From contig JAJOZX010000483.1 in NCBI GenBank assembly GCA_023014485.1, positions 186,001-250,000 on the forward strand: 64,000 nt of DNA, given 5' to 3'. The position numbers and the translations under genes are program-made. Under the pieces are notes generated by a model. The model saw nothing but the letters and a program-made list of their open reading frames with translations. It did no database searches and was not told the origin of the DNA. Of the stretch, positions 53,960 to 64,000 are shown piece after piece (within the stretch, counting starts at the first letter, position 1; every line of letters starts with the position of its first letter). This DNA is from Bathynomus jamesi (lineage: Eukaryota; Arthropoda; Malacostraca; Isopoda; Cirolanidae).

Positions 53960-55042
53960 CTGCTAATATTGAAAATGTAACTGGGATTGAGAATATAGTT
54001 AAATTATGGAAGGAACACTATAGTGAGTTATTCAACTCTGTTAATTGTGATGCTATCGATAGTCCAGATATAAGAGTTAGTGTATTTGAGACTAAATAGG
54101 ACATAAAATGTTTAGATTGTAACAAATCATGTGGTGTTGATGATACTTTTGCTGAGCATCTGAAATTTAATAGTGACAGATTAGTGCCTCTGTTAGCTTT
54201 GTGCTTTACAGGTTTACTGATGCATGGTGTTTTGTCGGATACAATGTCATCCATTGTTTTGGTGCCAGTACTAAAAAAATAAAAAGGGCAAAATCAACAA
54301 TAAAGGTAACTATAGGCCAATAGCCTTGGCCAGTATTATGTCTAAGGTGTTTGAATATATACTCATTAATAGACTTGAATGTTACCTGTATACTAGTGAT
54401 AACCAATTTGATTTTAAAAAGAAACACAGTACTAATGTGTGTGTGTATGCCTCGAAGGAAATGGTCTGTAAATACCAAACTCTAGATGCTAATGCATTTT
54501 TGTGTTTCCTGAATGCCTCCAAGGCATTTGATCGTGTTAATCATGACAAATATTATCATGAAACTTGTAAATCGTAATGTACCTGGTTACTTGGTCCGTA
54601 TATTAATATTCTGGTATAATCACCAGACAATGATTGTAAGATGGGGTGGGGTTAATTCAGAGCCATTCTCTGTGACCAATGGTGTCAGGTAGGGAGGGAT
54701 ATTATCCCCATACTTATTCAATGTTTATATGGATAATCTATATGGTGTGCTGAACACCTGTAAAATAGGCTGCTATATTGGTACAATGATTGTTAATCAT
54801 CTGATGTATGCAAATGATCTAATTCTTATTTCTCCATCTGTAAAAAGGGCTCAGCACACATTTGAAGGTGTGTGAAAAGTATGGGAAGGATAACGACATA
54901 AAATATAATCCTGCTAAAAGTCATATTATGATTATGAGGACCAAGGCCTACAAATATATAAAATTTCCTAAATTTCAATTGAATGGTATGGTGTTGTCAG
55001 AAGTAACTCAGACTAAGTATCTTGGCCACATACTAACTGACA
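53960..55042 (+). pseudogene. CR1/Rex-like LINE RT, heavily decayed
   Basis: From left: KLWKEHYSELFNS, CNKSCGVDD, then (frame 54326-54577) MASIMSKVFEYILINR, DNQFDFKKKHSTNV, FLNASKAFDRVNH, then frames with RWGGVNSEPFSVTNGVR, GGILSPYLFNVYMDN and LMYANDLILIS (YADD changed to YAND). Numerous stops and frameshifts. It joins the next, oppositely oriented LINE copy at about 55042. Confidence 0.87.
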
Positions 55043-55543
55043 GTATGTATACAGTGCAGTACAGTAAGTTCTAAAAAGATAAGTTTTAACTGATTCTGAA
55101 TACATACCAAATTTCCTTACTAGCATGTTACCCTGTACATACAGCTTTTTACGTAACCTCTCAATATCAAGTTCATCTCGCAGCTCGTGAGTAGTTACAT
55201 GACCTAAGTATTTACATGTATCTTTGATAAGTATTGTCTGACCATTCATTTCAAAAGACCCACATGATACATGTTTCAGTAGATTACACCTAAAAATCAG
55301 AATACAACTCTTTGCACCATTATAATATGTGATGTAATTTTCTTTACCATATTGTCCACATACATCTAAAAGGACTCTCAACCCATGGGTAGAGGGGTGA
55401 CAGAACAACAAGGTCATCAGCATACATTAAATTATTAATTTTTTCCTTTCCAATGACACAGCCAGTACGTGCAGCTTTTAGTTAATTGGTAAGGTCATCC
55501 ATGTATATACAGAAAAGATAGTGTGATAATTTATAATAGGAAA
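55043..55543 (-). pseudogene. CR1/Rex-like LINE RT fragment, minus copy
   Basis: HGLRVLLDVCGQYGKENYI, NGAKSCILIFRCNLLKHV and VRKFGMYSESVKTYLFRTY; the upstream catalytic region is frameshifted near 55400-55440. Close relative of 15522-16067. Confidence 0.88.
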
Positions 55544-55683
55544 TTCATAGGGTGATAATAGGAAATTCCTAAGAATTTTCAGTGTTGATTATAACATTTT
55601 TTTCTTTTAGGTAGGGGATAGCTGCGAAATTAACAATAGGCGAGAGGGTGAGCTTGGTTTTAATGTATGGAATACCAGGTACA

Positions 55684-55737
55684 ACAAATCGATGAATCGG
55701 GACAGAATTTAAATTCTGTACCGATTCATCGATTTGT
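55684..55737. repeat. Short near-perfect palindrome
   Basis: ACAAATCGATGAATCGG, GACAGAATTTAAATTCTGT, CCGATTCATCGATTTGT: 26-bp arms with a centre at TTTAAA. Could be a foldback remnant or a hairpin. No terminator context. Confidence 0.75.
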
Positions 55738-55743
55738 AGTGGT

Positions 55744-56319
55744 GTTTGGCTTGTTGAGTAGGGTGGAGTGAAAAGTAGTGTCTAAAAAATACTTCCGATT
55801 ATCATTTTCTCCAGGGGTAGAAAAGTTGCGTATTGATGGAGGTAATTTTCTGTTTAAATATTTTTGCCGAAGTCTTTTTATCTTCTGGCTCCGCAAGAGC
55901 TTTAAAAATGAGCACATTTTAATGTAAAATCTGATATTTGTAATGTTTTTCTGAAGCAATGTTAAATATTTGAGTGCAACTCTTTGCTATATTCACCGAA
56001 TATGTGGATGAATATACCCAGAACTCAACACGAGGTGATTGCACATTTGGTTCCACCCAATCCACCCCAACCTCCCTACCTTGGTGGATTGTCAGATAAT
56101 TTATTCACACTTGTAATCTGATTTGGTGTTGAAATGAGGCATTATTTTTCTTGATCTTAAACGAGAGCAGATGAATCCATCTCTGTTCCTGGATCTGCCA
56201 ACTGCTGCAGAAGCTTCAGTAACAAGGCGTACTCCACGTTCAACAGCTTGAGTATGACAAGGTAGTTTATGAAACTCTAATTTTGGTGCGGCGCCTTCTT
56301 GATTTACGAACTATATCAG
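55744..56319. other. Unassigned stretch
   Basis: No recognised gene. The 77-aa minus frame at 55726-55959 is basic and low in complexity and overlaps the palindrome. Confidence 0.5.
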
Positions 56320-56322
56320 CTC

Positions 56323-59138
56323 CTAATTGGGGACATGCTGGGTTAGAGGAGGTTCCAGCCTTCTATCTCTTTGCCAGTCATCGATTAATTCATAGTATTC
56401 AGATGCACAAAAATTCAGTTTGGAAATCATGAAATGCCTAATGTTTGTATGATTGCTTTTTTCAGCTCTTGCAGCCATTATCCGTCGAAGCGCCAACTTT
56501 CTCACATGATCTCGATTATCAGCAAGCATGGCAATCAGTATATTTTCAGGGTGGCCATAATAAGCATTCCTCTGAATTACAGGGTCAACAACTGCTTTCA
56601 AGTCTTTTGAGAGGTATCTGGAACTCTGGATTATCTGCTACAAATTTCTTGTACTATCTGTAGATGAAAAATGAACTTTTATATTGAACCAGTTTGGAGC
56701 ATATATCTTGCAAACAAATTCGGCCAGAGTTAGAAGGGGCTTTGAAGGATTTTTGGTTGCCATGTACAAACGCAGGATTCTGTTTTCAGTTGTCAGCCAT
56801 CTTGAATGGCTTACAGTGCCAGGTCGGCGTCTTTCAAAATCTTCCGAATAGTTGCCAGATGATACAGCTTTAAAATATCCCACAAATATTTCTGGTCAAT
56901 ACTTAACTCTGTATTTTCTAAGCACTGTGGTAAATCAACAGGAACTGGGTCAAATCTTACAATTTTGTGTTGTTCACATGTGGCTATTGCTTGGCCAAGT
57001 TCACCCATGAATGCATTTGATCCAAGTGTACGGCCATCGAGATGGTGGAAAAGATGTCGTAGAGGAAGTTCGTTCATGCGCAACGTACATATCCATTGCA
57101 AAGGTCTTCTGAAATGGTCTTCTAAGAGCCTAATCACACCTGCTTTAGTTCCAGTATTTGTTACTGTGCCATCACAACCAACAGCAATAAGTGTATCTGT
57201 ATTAACATTAGTTTTTTCCAGAAATGAGATAATGGAATTAAATATGTCTTTGCTCCTGTGGTGTAACCTAAGAAAATTAACTGTGGTTCTTGAATAAGAG
57301 TAATGTGCTCTTCAGTGCTACTTCTCAGATAATATTTTCCACTTTGTTTAACCTTCGCTCGTGTCTTATCCCTTCGACCATCGAAGTATGATACAATCCT
57401 TTGCACGGTGTTTCTATTGGAAAATCTTCCATTTCTGCCCTTTGCTTTTTTCGCTCTCTTCTGAGCTTGTGCCTATCTACTACGTGGAACATGTTTTCTT
57501 TGTGAATTATGCCATCACAGCATTAGTAATAGCTGCTGCAGATCGATCCGAAATACCATATCTATCACAGGTTCTTGCCAAAACAGGCATACTAATTCTC
57601 ATCTGATGTGTCATAGGTGAAGGATTAATTGCTTTACTTAGTTAGCAATGTGATTTCAGTATCAGAATTGTCAGAGTTTTCATTTGTATCTGTTCCATAT
57701 GATGAAAAGTTCAGAGATGCTGTGGTCTGACTTGTGCTTGCTTCATCTTCAGTTCTCTTCCGATTGGTTAATTTGCGTTCAGTGCGCTTTTGTAATTTTT
57801 TTGTCAGTGGTAAATTAACTCCGATTCCCATTTGTCGTTGAGTTCTCTGGTCAGTCAAAAATTTTCTTTCAGGAATAGGAACTCGACGAGCTGCCTCACA
57901 TTTGCAAGCTGAGTATGGAAAAACTATACGCGCTTACAACATGGTATCGTATGTGATACCTTTATTTCATAATTAAATATAAATTATTAATTAATTGAAT
58001 TAAATATCTATACAAAATTGGCTCGGGATTGGCGACATAGCCTAATGGGAATGAAATGATTGCCATACATACATAGAAACCGTATGTAGGCGTCGGGTCT
58101 GCATAACCACGAGAAACCTTCATTTATTTCACGTGAACAAAATTTTCCATTTGCTAACCTATGTAAAATACAAGAGAGAAAGAGTCAACAACCTTTGCCA
58201 AATCAGCAATTTATACTGAAATATGAAGATATATTAAAGGAGTGGCCTCAGGGCTGTTTATGTTACAGCGAACGCTTTAAACAGGGAGGATGTGCTTTTG
58301 TCTTCCCTAAAGTTCTGAGTGAATTCCTTATGATAAACTTCAGGGTAGGCCTATCCCTAAAAGTGTTTATATTGTGACTGCCTATATTAATTACCTCAAG
58401 TAAATTCGTCGCGTAACTCCATCGTGGCGGCCCTACACCGAAAATGATCGTAACGCCCTACATCGAAGCAAACTAAGACCCAGCAAAAATAAGGTGAGGC
58501 AATTTATTTTCATTCTAATATAGGCAGCTAAAATCCCGACGCTAAAAATTACCGTAATCAATTAAATATAAAGAGGTCCTTTTAACGACCTACATATTCA
58601 TAACTCTCTAACGAAAAAGCATAGGGCTTTTGTCGGTAACCCTCCACTGAAGTCTGCTGGAAATTTCCAACGGATGAGGGCACAGGCAATCAACCCATTG
58701 CCCTATATAGTTTTTTCACACTGAGATTAAAATACATTGACAAGCAGCTACATCAAACAACTTAGCTGTTCCCTTGAGAAAATTTTGCCATTTACTGTCA
58801 AAAGTAGGCATTCCAGCTCTTTTAATTGACTTCATCAAATTCCGGTACTGGTCATGATACTTTTGTATTTTCCTTATGAAGCTGGTATGGGAGATGATTG
58901 GAATTGAAGCTTTATCCCATATGTTCGCAATATCGGAAGCAACCTTCTCAGCTATCTCTGTCACTTTCGGTTCAGCATTTGTTGGTAATGATTTCATTTC
59001 TAATCTTACATACTGGTAATGCGAAATAACATCCGAAGTTGTTGGCAAAACATTAATTTTAAAGGGCCTGGCATCAAATTCTGATGCCTGTGAGAATGCC
59101 GACAGCTGTGTTTTTCTGGCTTGCCTTGTACAATCCAT
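56323..59138 (-). pseudogene. Decayed multi-exon gene of an invertebrate family of unknown function
   Basis: From the 5' end (minus): 58716-59138 has HYQYVRLEMKSLPTNAEPK and KIQKYHDQYRNLMKSIKRA, ending DVAACQC. An intron or insertion follows; acceptor TTTCCATACTCAG near 57915. Then CEAARRVPIPERKF, DQRTQRQMGIGVNL (57634-57858), YGISDRSAAAITNAV, RIVSYFDGRRDKTRAK and SSTEEHITLI (57161-57406), GVIRLLEDHFRRPLQW-type and NELPLRHLFHHLDG (56811-57137), SHSRWLTTENRILRLY (56638-56883) and FCASEYYELIDDWQ (56323-56601). I remember this block order from many arthropod predictions without a named function. Frameshifts near 57620, 57480, 57150 and 56850 make it a pseudogene. It may be transposon-derived. 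Confidence 0.7.
57920..58715. other. Intron-like or inserted sequence in the preceding pseudogene
   Basis: AT-rich; the 60-aa plus frame at 58195-58377 looks spurious. Could be the intron of the pseudogene at 56323-59138. Confidence 0.4.
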
Positions 59139-59264
59139 AATCAGTGCTGCAAAAAGTAAAATATTATCTAGGCATAGGTACTTGTGGGTTATCTGTCGCC
59201 GCTTTTTAATATACCTATTGGTTATCTGTTTCCACTTTTTACTTGTGGGTCATTTATTTTTTAG

Positions 59265-59337
59265 TTAGGTTAGGTTAGGTTAGGTTAGTGTGTGGTTAGT
59301 GTGAGGTTAGGTTAGATTAGGTTAGGTTAGAAGGAAT
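59265..59337 (+). repeat. Interstitial TTAGG-type repeats
   Basis: (GGTTA)n five times at 59267-59287 and scattered GGTTAGGTTA to 59331. The arthropod telomere unit is TTAGG; here it lies inside a transposon. Similar short GGTTAGG motifs occur at 38490 and 47985. Confidence 0.75.
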
Positions 59338-59338
59338 A

Positions 59339-59821
59339 GTGGTTGAGATCGATGAGAGCCTGTTCACGAGGCGTAAAAACAATGCCGGACGCATTTTACC
59401 ACAACAATGGATGTTCGGAGGAATTTGCCGTGAAACAAACGACTGCTTCATCGTTCAAGTTCCCAACCGCTCTGCTGCAACTCTCTTGGCTGCCATTGTG
59501 GAAAACATCGCCGAAGGTTCCATTATCTACTCCGACAGCTGGCGAGGATATAAGACCACCGACCTCCAGGAGGCTGGCTTCCAACATTTCAAGGTTAATC
59601 ATCGATACAATTTCGTTGATGCAGATACCGGAGTCCACACTCAAAATATCGAACGCTTGTGGGGATCAGCAAAGTGGAGGAACAAGCGTCACCGAGGAAC
59701 GGCCCGACACCATCTTAAGACCTACCTGGCCGAGTTCATGTGGAGGAGCAAGCTACCCGCTAGTGTCGACCCATTCGACGGCATCCTGGAGGCCATCGCC
59801 GCGTTCATGCCACCCGAATAA
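59339..59821 (+). CDS. Merlin transposase, C-terminal catalytic domain
   Basis: A 160-codon frame of the DDE_Tnp_IS1595 type: VVEIDESLFTRRKNN (first catalytic D), GSIIYSDSWRGYKT (second D) and TQNIERLWGSAKWR (E), then FMWRSKLPASVDPF. This order and spacing are those of ISXO2/Merlin transposases. The N-terminal DNA-binding part expected before VEID is absent; TTAGG-type repeats occupy its place. The product is therefore probably a 5'-truncated transposase, unless translation starts upstream in the same frame. The catalytic residues are preserved and no stop is present. Confidence 0.88.
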   Translation: MVEIDESLFTRRKNNAGRILPQQWMFGGICRETNDCFIVQVPNRSAATLLAAIVENIAEGSIIYSDSWRGYKTTDLQEAGFQHFKVNHRYNFVDADTGVHTQNIERLWGSAKWRNKRHRGTARHHLKTYLAEFMWRSKLPASVDPFDGILEAIAAFMPPE

Positions 59822-60439
59822 TATGATTAATGTTTGTTATTTTGAGAAATAAAAATAATTTAAGAAAAAAATAGTATATTTTTGTAAAAATGGCAACATG
59901 ATAACACACATCTGTATTTGTGAAAAAGTTGGAAAATTAAATTAAAAAGTGGCGACAGATAACCCACAAGTACCTTAATATGATGATATAAATATTATGA
60001 TGTATTGTAATATTATCAAATAAAATAATTATCAAATTTTATTGTGTATATACTGTATAACAACACTACATCCCTCCTCAACGTCCACTGTGCAACTAAG
60101 TTCTATCTACATCAGCAGCTTTTAACTGGGAGTTGCCAACTGGTACAATACTTTAGTATCAAAATACGACAAATTTTATATATAAGGTGTTTTTTTCTAG
60201 CAAGATAGCCGAAATCCATTAAATTTTACGATTTGCTTTGTAAAACGTGATCAGTGTCTGGACATTAATTCTTTTGCATAAATAACAAAATATACTTGCT
60301 CCTTGCGGAACCAGTAAATGAATATCAAACCGAACAATATTTGGCAGAGTTATTAGAGACATCATTACACAACTTTTGTACCCATGGAGAAATAGATGTA
60401 AAAGAAAAAAAATTTCGCTCCACCCTATTGGTGAGTCAG

Positions 60440-60656
60440 TAAGATAATAGAAGTCATGGTTAGTGGACTGGTTTCCGATATATTTTATAAATCTCAAATC
60501 TGGTGTAGGCAACTGTATGTTCATTATGCACAGTGATTTACTTGGCCTACTTAGTCGGTGCTCCAGATGGCTATCTCTTAATCTTCTATGGACCACTTGT
60601 ATAATGTTTGTACCTGTTGAATTTGAAATAAAGTGCTTGTTTGTTTGTTTGTTTGT
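60440..60656 (+). mobile_element. Retroelement 3' tail ending (TTTG)n
   Basis: AATAAAGTGC(TTGT)4 at 60627-60655 abuts LINE sequence on the right; upstream about 190 bp of untranslated-like sequence. Inserted into the minus-strand LINE at 60657-61215. The left limit is uncertain. Confidence 0.55.
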
Positions 60657-61215
60657 CCTCTTAATAATACCTAAAATTTTATTTGCCTTATTTCTAGCCT
60701 CGAAGCACTGCTTAGAAAATTTTAGAGCTCTACTAACTATAATGCCAAGCTCTTTTTCTTGTCTAACATCCTCTAACCAGTTTCCATACATCTCATAACT
60801 AAAGTTTTCAGTATTTCTACCAAATGGATGACTACATTTTTTAACACTGAATTCTATCTGCCATTTACTAGCCCAGGCAACTAATCTATCAAGCTCTTTT
60901 TGTAGTTTATAAGAATTTTCTATATTTGTAACTGGGGCAGCTCGTACTTTTGTATTATCGGCAAATTTAAAAACTACTACCTACTCCCTTCTCTAAAACA
61001 TTTAGATATAAAATAAAGAGTAATGGACCTAACACTTTTCACTTTCTGCCACCCAGATTCACGATCATTTAGAATTACTTTCTGTTCTCTGTCTTTTAGC
61101 CATTTTTCTACCCAATTAATAACTGACCCTGATATCCCATGAGCTTTTAATTTATATAAGTCTCCTATGTGGAACCTTGTCAGATGCCTTACTAAAATCC
61201 AAATAAATAACACCT
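60657..61215 (-). pseudogene. CR1-like LINE RT fragment (second family)
   Basis: Frame 60977-61213 has HGISGSVINWVEKWLKDR and QKVILNDRESGWQKVKS, which follow RT block A in CR1/Jockey-type LINEs. Later frames read VGSSFKFADN-type sequence near 60970, QLDRLVAWASKWQ (about 60880-60910) and EDVRQEKELGIIVSR (about 60760). A deletion removes the GVPQGSVLGP block start near 61030. It is interrupted at its 3' end by the (TTTG)n retroelement tail. Confidence 0.82.
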
Positions 61216-61301
61216 ACATCATTTCCATTATCTACCTGTTCATTTACAAATTGTTGTCAGACGACGATTAGGACTATTTTTTAAAAACTTGACCGATCGC
61301 T

Positions 61302-62000
61302 TCAGGAAGCTTTCATGATACGTTTCAAACTTTCTTCGTCAAACTCAGGGACCACTGTCACCAAATGACAAAATTTTGATTCGTCTGAATCCCCATCCTC
61401 CAAAAAACACTTTTTGCCACTCGTTTGCAGTCCATGCAACTCTTTCTTCGCACAGGTAAGTAGTCTTCTCTTTTGCTTCGCATTTAACATCGGCTTAATT
61501 TTCGGTTTTCGTGACCAAAATCCCACTTTATAAAGGCGGCGTGTGTGTGTTAGTGTTGGGTTGCCCATGAATACAAATAGTGTGGGGTCACTTGCATTTG
61601 TAAATAGAACTGTTAATAGTCACGTTTATCAAGAAATTTCAGAATACTTTATGCTGGAGTCTGCAGAACAGTTGTATGGAGACGAACCATTTATTTTTCA
61701 ACACAACCTGGGTCCAGCTCATGCGGCTCGTGCAACATCTACATAGTTTGATGCTCATGAAATTGAAGTACTACTATGACCAGCTAATTCTCCCGATCTT
61801 AATCCGATAGAAAATCTTTGGAATATTGCTAAGCAGAAGGTCCAAAAGTGTAAACCGGGAACACTTAGTGAACTGAAGAGGTGTTTGATGACAACCTGGC
61901 AATCGATAACTGCAGAAGAATGCAAGAGGCTTGTCGACTCGATGCCACGTTGATTGAAGGCCGTAATGAGGGCTAAGGGTGGACCAACTAAATACTAAGA
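61302..62000. pseudogene. Tc1-like transposase, halves in opposite orientation
   Basis: Minus frame 61302-61568: RRLYKVGFWSRKPKIKPML, KQKRRLLTCAKKELHG and DSDESKFCH, the DNA-binding end and first catalytic region. Plus strand 61543-61990: VNRTVNSHVYQEISEYFML, YGDEPFIFQHNLGPAHAAR (second D changed to N in QHN), then SPDLNPIENLW (E) and LVDSMPR near the end. A stop (TAG) is at about 61745 and another at about 61777. The two parts are head to head at about 61555, next to (GT)n, so an inversion has broken the gene. Confidence 0.8.
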
Positions 62001-62539
62001 CGCAGAGTTAAAAAGTCTTTGATAAACGTTTAATATATTGGCAGTACTCACACTACTCAATAAACATAATGAATTTATTCTATTTTTTTGTAACACCTGA
62101 CAAGATATTCTAATATTTTGGCATGTTGCTATGCACTAACTTTCATTATTTAATAAGGTTTTTACTATAATTTCTTTTTCAAAAAACTGGCACAGAGAGG
62201 CGTCTTTATCATTACATACGTCACAGATACTCGATGTTCCTCATAACTTAAAGGTATTATCAAGGTCATAAGCGCATTTGAGAGAGTATTCTATTCTTTT
62301 TGGTCCTGAGGTGTGTGTGTGTGTGTGTGAGAACCATTTTTGAATGAAGTTTTTCAGTTCATAGCTCTGCTCTTCATTTTTTCTCATTAAAATTAACACA
62401 TTTCAGATCCCAGAAACCCTCATTGCAGTGATCAGATGATCCCATAATCCATAAGCCAATCAAAAACTTTCGTATCGTCGTTACTCCTCTAATATAGGGT
62501 CTCTATTATAATCTTGAACCACTTTCTCCACCAAAAATA
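62001..62539. other. Unassigned stretch with (GT)n
   Basis: Contains (GT)n at 62311-62328. No gene or repeat boundary recognised, except that 62001-62090 may be the right flank of the Tc1 copy. Confidence 0.5.
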
Positions 62540-63899
62540 CGAGGGCCACTCAATATATTTTGCCCCACCTTTTCAAGTTTCCTTGCAAGTTCCACAAATT
62601 TTGTACACTAGTAGTTACATACCTTTTTTACAAGTTTTTATTTTTCCACATAGTTTCCATCCTTTTCTATGGCTTTCCTCCACCTCGAAACAAGGGCCTT
62701 TATTCCTTGCTGGTAAAAGTCCGCTGGGTTCCGCTGGAGCCACCTCTTAACCTCCTCAACAATCTCATCGTCACTGAAACTTTCTTCCACGAATAGCATC
62801 CTTCACTGGCCCAAACAAATGGAAGTCTGAAGGTGCCAGATCCGGGCTGTATGGAGGGTGGGGTAACACAGTCAAGCGCATTTTTGTGATGGCCTCTGTT
62901 GTTTGCAAACTGTTGTGGGATCTTGCGTTATCGTGCAAAAGGACGACGTCTTCCAGTTTTCTCTCGCTTTATACGTCTTTGGAGTCTCTGTAGGGTAGCA
63001 ATATATGCCTCTGAGTTGATTGCTTGTCCTTTCTTCATAATGTCCAGCAGAATCACCCCTTTCATGTCCCAGAAGATGGTGGCCATAACTTTTTTTTCTG
63101 CAGAGGGAACCATTTTGAACTTTTCTTGCGTGGGGAGTCTGCGTGATGCCACTCCATGGATTGGCGTTTTGTTTCAGGTTCAAAGTGGTGTACCCAAGTT
63201 TCATCCCGTCACAATTCGTGAAAGGAAGTCATCCCCTTCTGTCTCGTATCGAACCAACGACTCGGAAGCAATTTCTTTTCTTTGGGCTTTGTGATCTTCA
63301 GTCAGTTCGCGAGGAACAAACCGTGAACACACTTTTGAGTATCCCAGTTGCTGAATTATCGTATTCACACTTCCTTCACTAATTCCTAGCTCCAGTGATA
63401 GCTCCTTGTATGTGACGCGCCGATTTGATCGAATGATGCTGTTAGCACGTTGCACAGTGTGAGATGTCACAGCCGATATCGGGCGACCGCTGCGTGGCTC
63501 ATCATCGAGGCTGGCTCTCCCTCTCTCCGATGATCTCACGCGTTTAGACCAGCGTCCAACTGTGCTTCGATCAACAGCAGCATCTCCGTAAACGTTTTGT
63601 AGACGTTTGTGAATTTTTCCAACTGTTTCCTACTCTGCGGTTAAGAAATCGATAACAGCTCTGTTTACGATGCACATCACTGTCAGACGCCATTTTCGAA
63701 ACTGCGTTAACCATCGGTTTTATACAAAAGCGTTTAAAAGCGGCTTTATACAAGGAGTGGAAGGGGGTTCAAACTGGAAAAAATCCGATTATGTGAAGCG
63801 CAGAAATTTCAAACTTACGGCCCAAAAGACATTTCAGCCCGATGGCCTATTATTTAGCTAAGAAAAAAGGGTGGAGCAAAATATATTGAGTGCCCCTAG
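62540..63899 (-). mobile_element. Mariner transposon, 1.36 kb
   Basis: Ends CGAGGGCCACTCAATATATT / AATATATTGAGTGCCCCTAG; TA target duplication at 62538-62539 and 63900-63901. Length is typical of mariner. Transposase is on the minus strand and frameshifted. Confidence 0.93.
62640..63753 (-). pseudogene. Mariner transposase
   Basis: N-terminal helix-turn-helix part in 63201-63539 (RGRASLDDEPRSGRPISAV, NRRVTYKELSLELGISEGS). The first catalytic region follows (WVHHFEPETKRQSMEWH-type, near 63150-63200). Frame 62928-63152 has MATIFWDMKGVILLDIMKK. Then HDNAR-type and SPDLAPSDFHLFG sequences are in other frames near 62820-62900, the second and third D of DD34D. At least three frameshifts; an upstream piece lies at 63571-63753. 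Inactive. Confidence 0.88.
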
Positions 63900-64000
63900 T
63901 ATATTGTCAAGTTCCAGCTTCGACATAATTTTTTGCATTAATTTTAATCTAGCCAAAACTAAGAAGGCCTAACCTAAGGGATGGTGGAGGGTATGGAAAA

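Larger units (their letters stand above)
59177..59974 (+). mobile_element. Merlin (IS1595/ISXO2-like) transposon, 798 bp
   Basis: Inverted ends GGTACTTGTGGGTTATCTGTCGCC / GGCGACAGATAACCCACAAGTACC with AAAAAGT inside each. A second GGTTATCTG...CTTTTT...ACTTGTGGGT copy lies at 59219-59250. No matching 8-9 bp target duplication was found, so an end may have been rearranged. Confidence 0.85.

Noticed and set aside
59177..59974. Target-site duplication of the Merlin element
   Set aside because: TTAATATG on the right has no counterpart on the left (TAGGCATA).

Overview
The window looks like repeat-packed intergenic DNA from an invertebrate animal, most likely an arthropod and possibly a decapod crustacean. 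I infer this from long (AT)n, (CT)n and (AC)n microsatellites, interstitial TTAGG-type repeats near 59,260, and the mix of Ty3/Gypsy, BEL/Pao, CR1-like LINE, hAT, Merlin, Tc1/mariner and Polinton elements. No host gene is convincing, and almost everything can be assigned to mobile DNA, often nested several layers deep.

Left block (1-19,191). Two related minus-strand Ty3/Gypsy elements (1-5907 and 5994-14601) lie side by side. The first carries a non-autonomous hAT in its RNase H region (2067-2820). The second is inserted in a LINE with TSD TCTAA, and its integrase is split by a 3.46-kb hAT (7203-10663). Next come decayed CR1/Rex-like LINE copies (14602-17693), a plus-oriented BEL/Pao solo LTR (16080-16804), and a truncated minus-strand BEL/Pao element with gag, primer-binding site and 5' LTR (17694-19191).

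Central block (19,192-40,516). This is a complete 21.3-kb Polinton/Maverick, a virus-like self-synthesising transposon. Its ~300-bp terminal inverted repeats begin AGTAGTATAGCC. It is flanked by a perfect 6-bp target duplication (AGCAAC) and sits inside the BEL/Pao LTR, whose other half resumes at 40,517. The left arm holds minus-strand genes: three unknown ORFs and protein-primed DNA polymerase B. PolB is broken by frameshifts and by a 4.27-kb hAT (22959-27226, TSD ACCCTCCC). The right half holds the plus-strand virion and integration cassette: packaging ATPase, a small basic/hydrophobic protein, a 246-aa protein, chromodomain integrase, minor capsid protein, a lysine-rich small protein, major capsid protein and an adenain-like protease. 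Major capsid and protease are open. ATPase, integrase, minor capsid and the lysine-rich protein each carry a frameshift. A previously unlabelled, apparently spliced acidic minus-strand gene follows (37069-37617), then a non-coding right arm with nested inverted repeats and microsatellites.

Right block (40,517-64,000). A plus-strand LINE is interrupted by a 394-bp MITE and by a 5.5-kb DNA transposon (41462-46958) that encodes one uninterrupted 1512-aa protein. I tentatively place this Academ-like element as having a transposase core, a PIN/FEN1-like nuclease region and a CXC cysteine cluster. Farther right are a Merlin-like foldback MITE, a perfect-arm hairpin, a palindromic element holding a nested spliced hAT (50241-53609, TSD TTCGTAAG), more LINE pieces, a decayed multi-exon gene of an invertebrate family of unknown function, a Merlin element, a rearranged Tc1 copy and a mariner with TA target sites.

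The clean target-site duplications give a relative chronology: LINE first, then BEL/Pao or Gypsy, then Polinton or hAT, then hAT within Polinton. The two most interesting objects are the intact 1512-aa transposon protein and the Polinton, with its unknown left-arm genes and spliced acidic gene.
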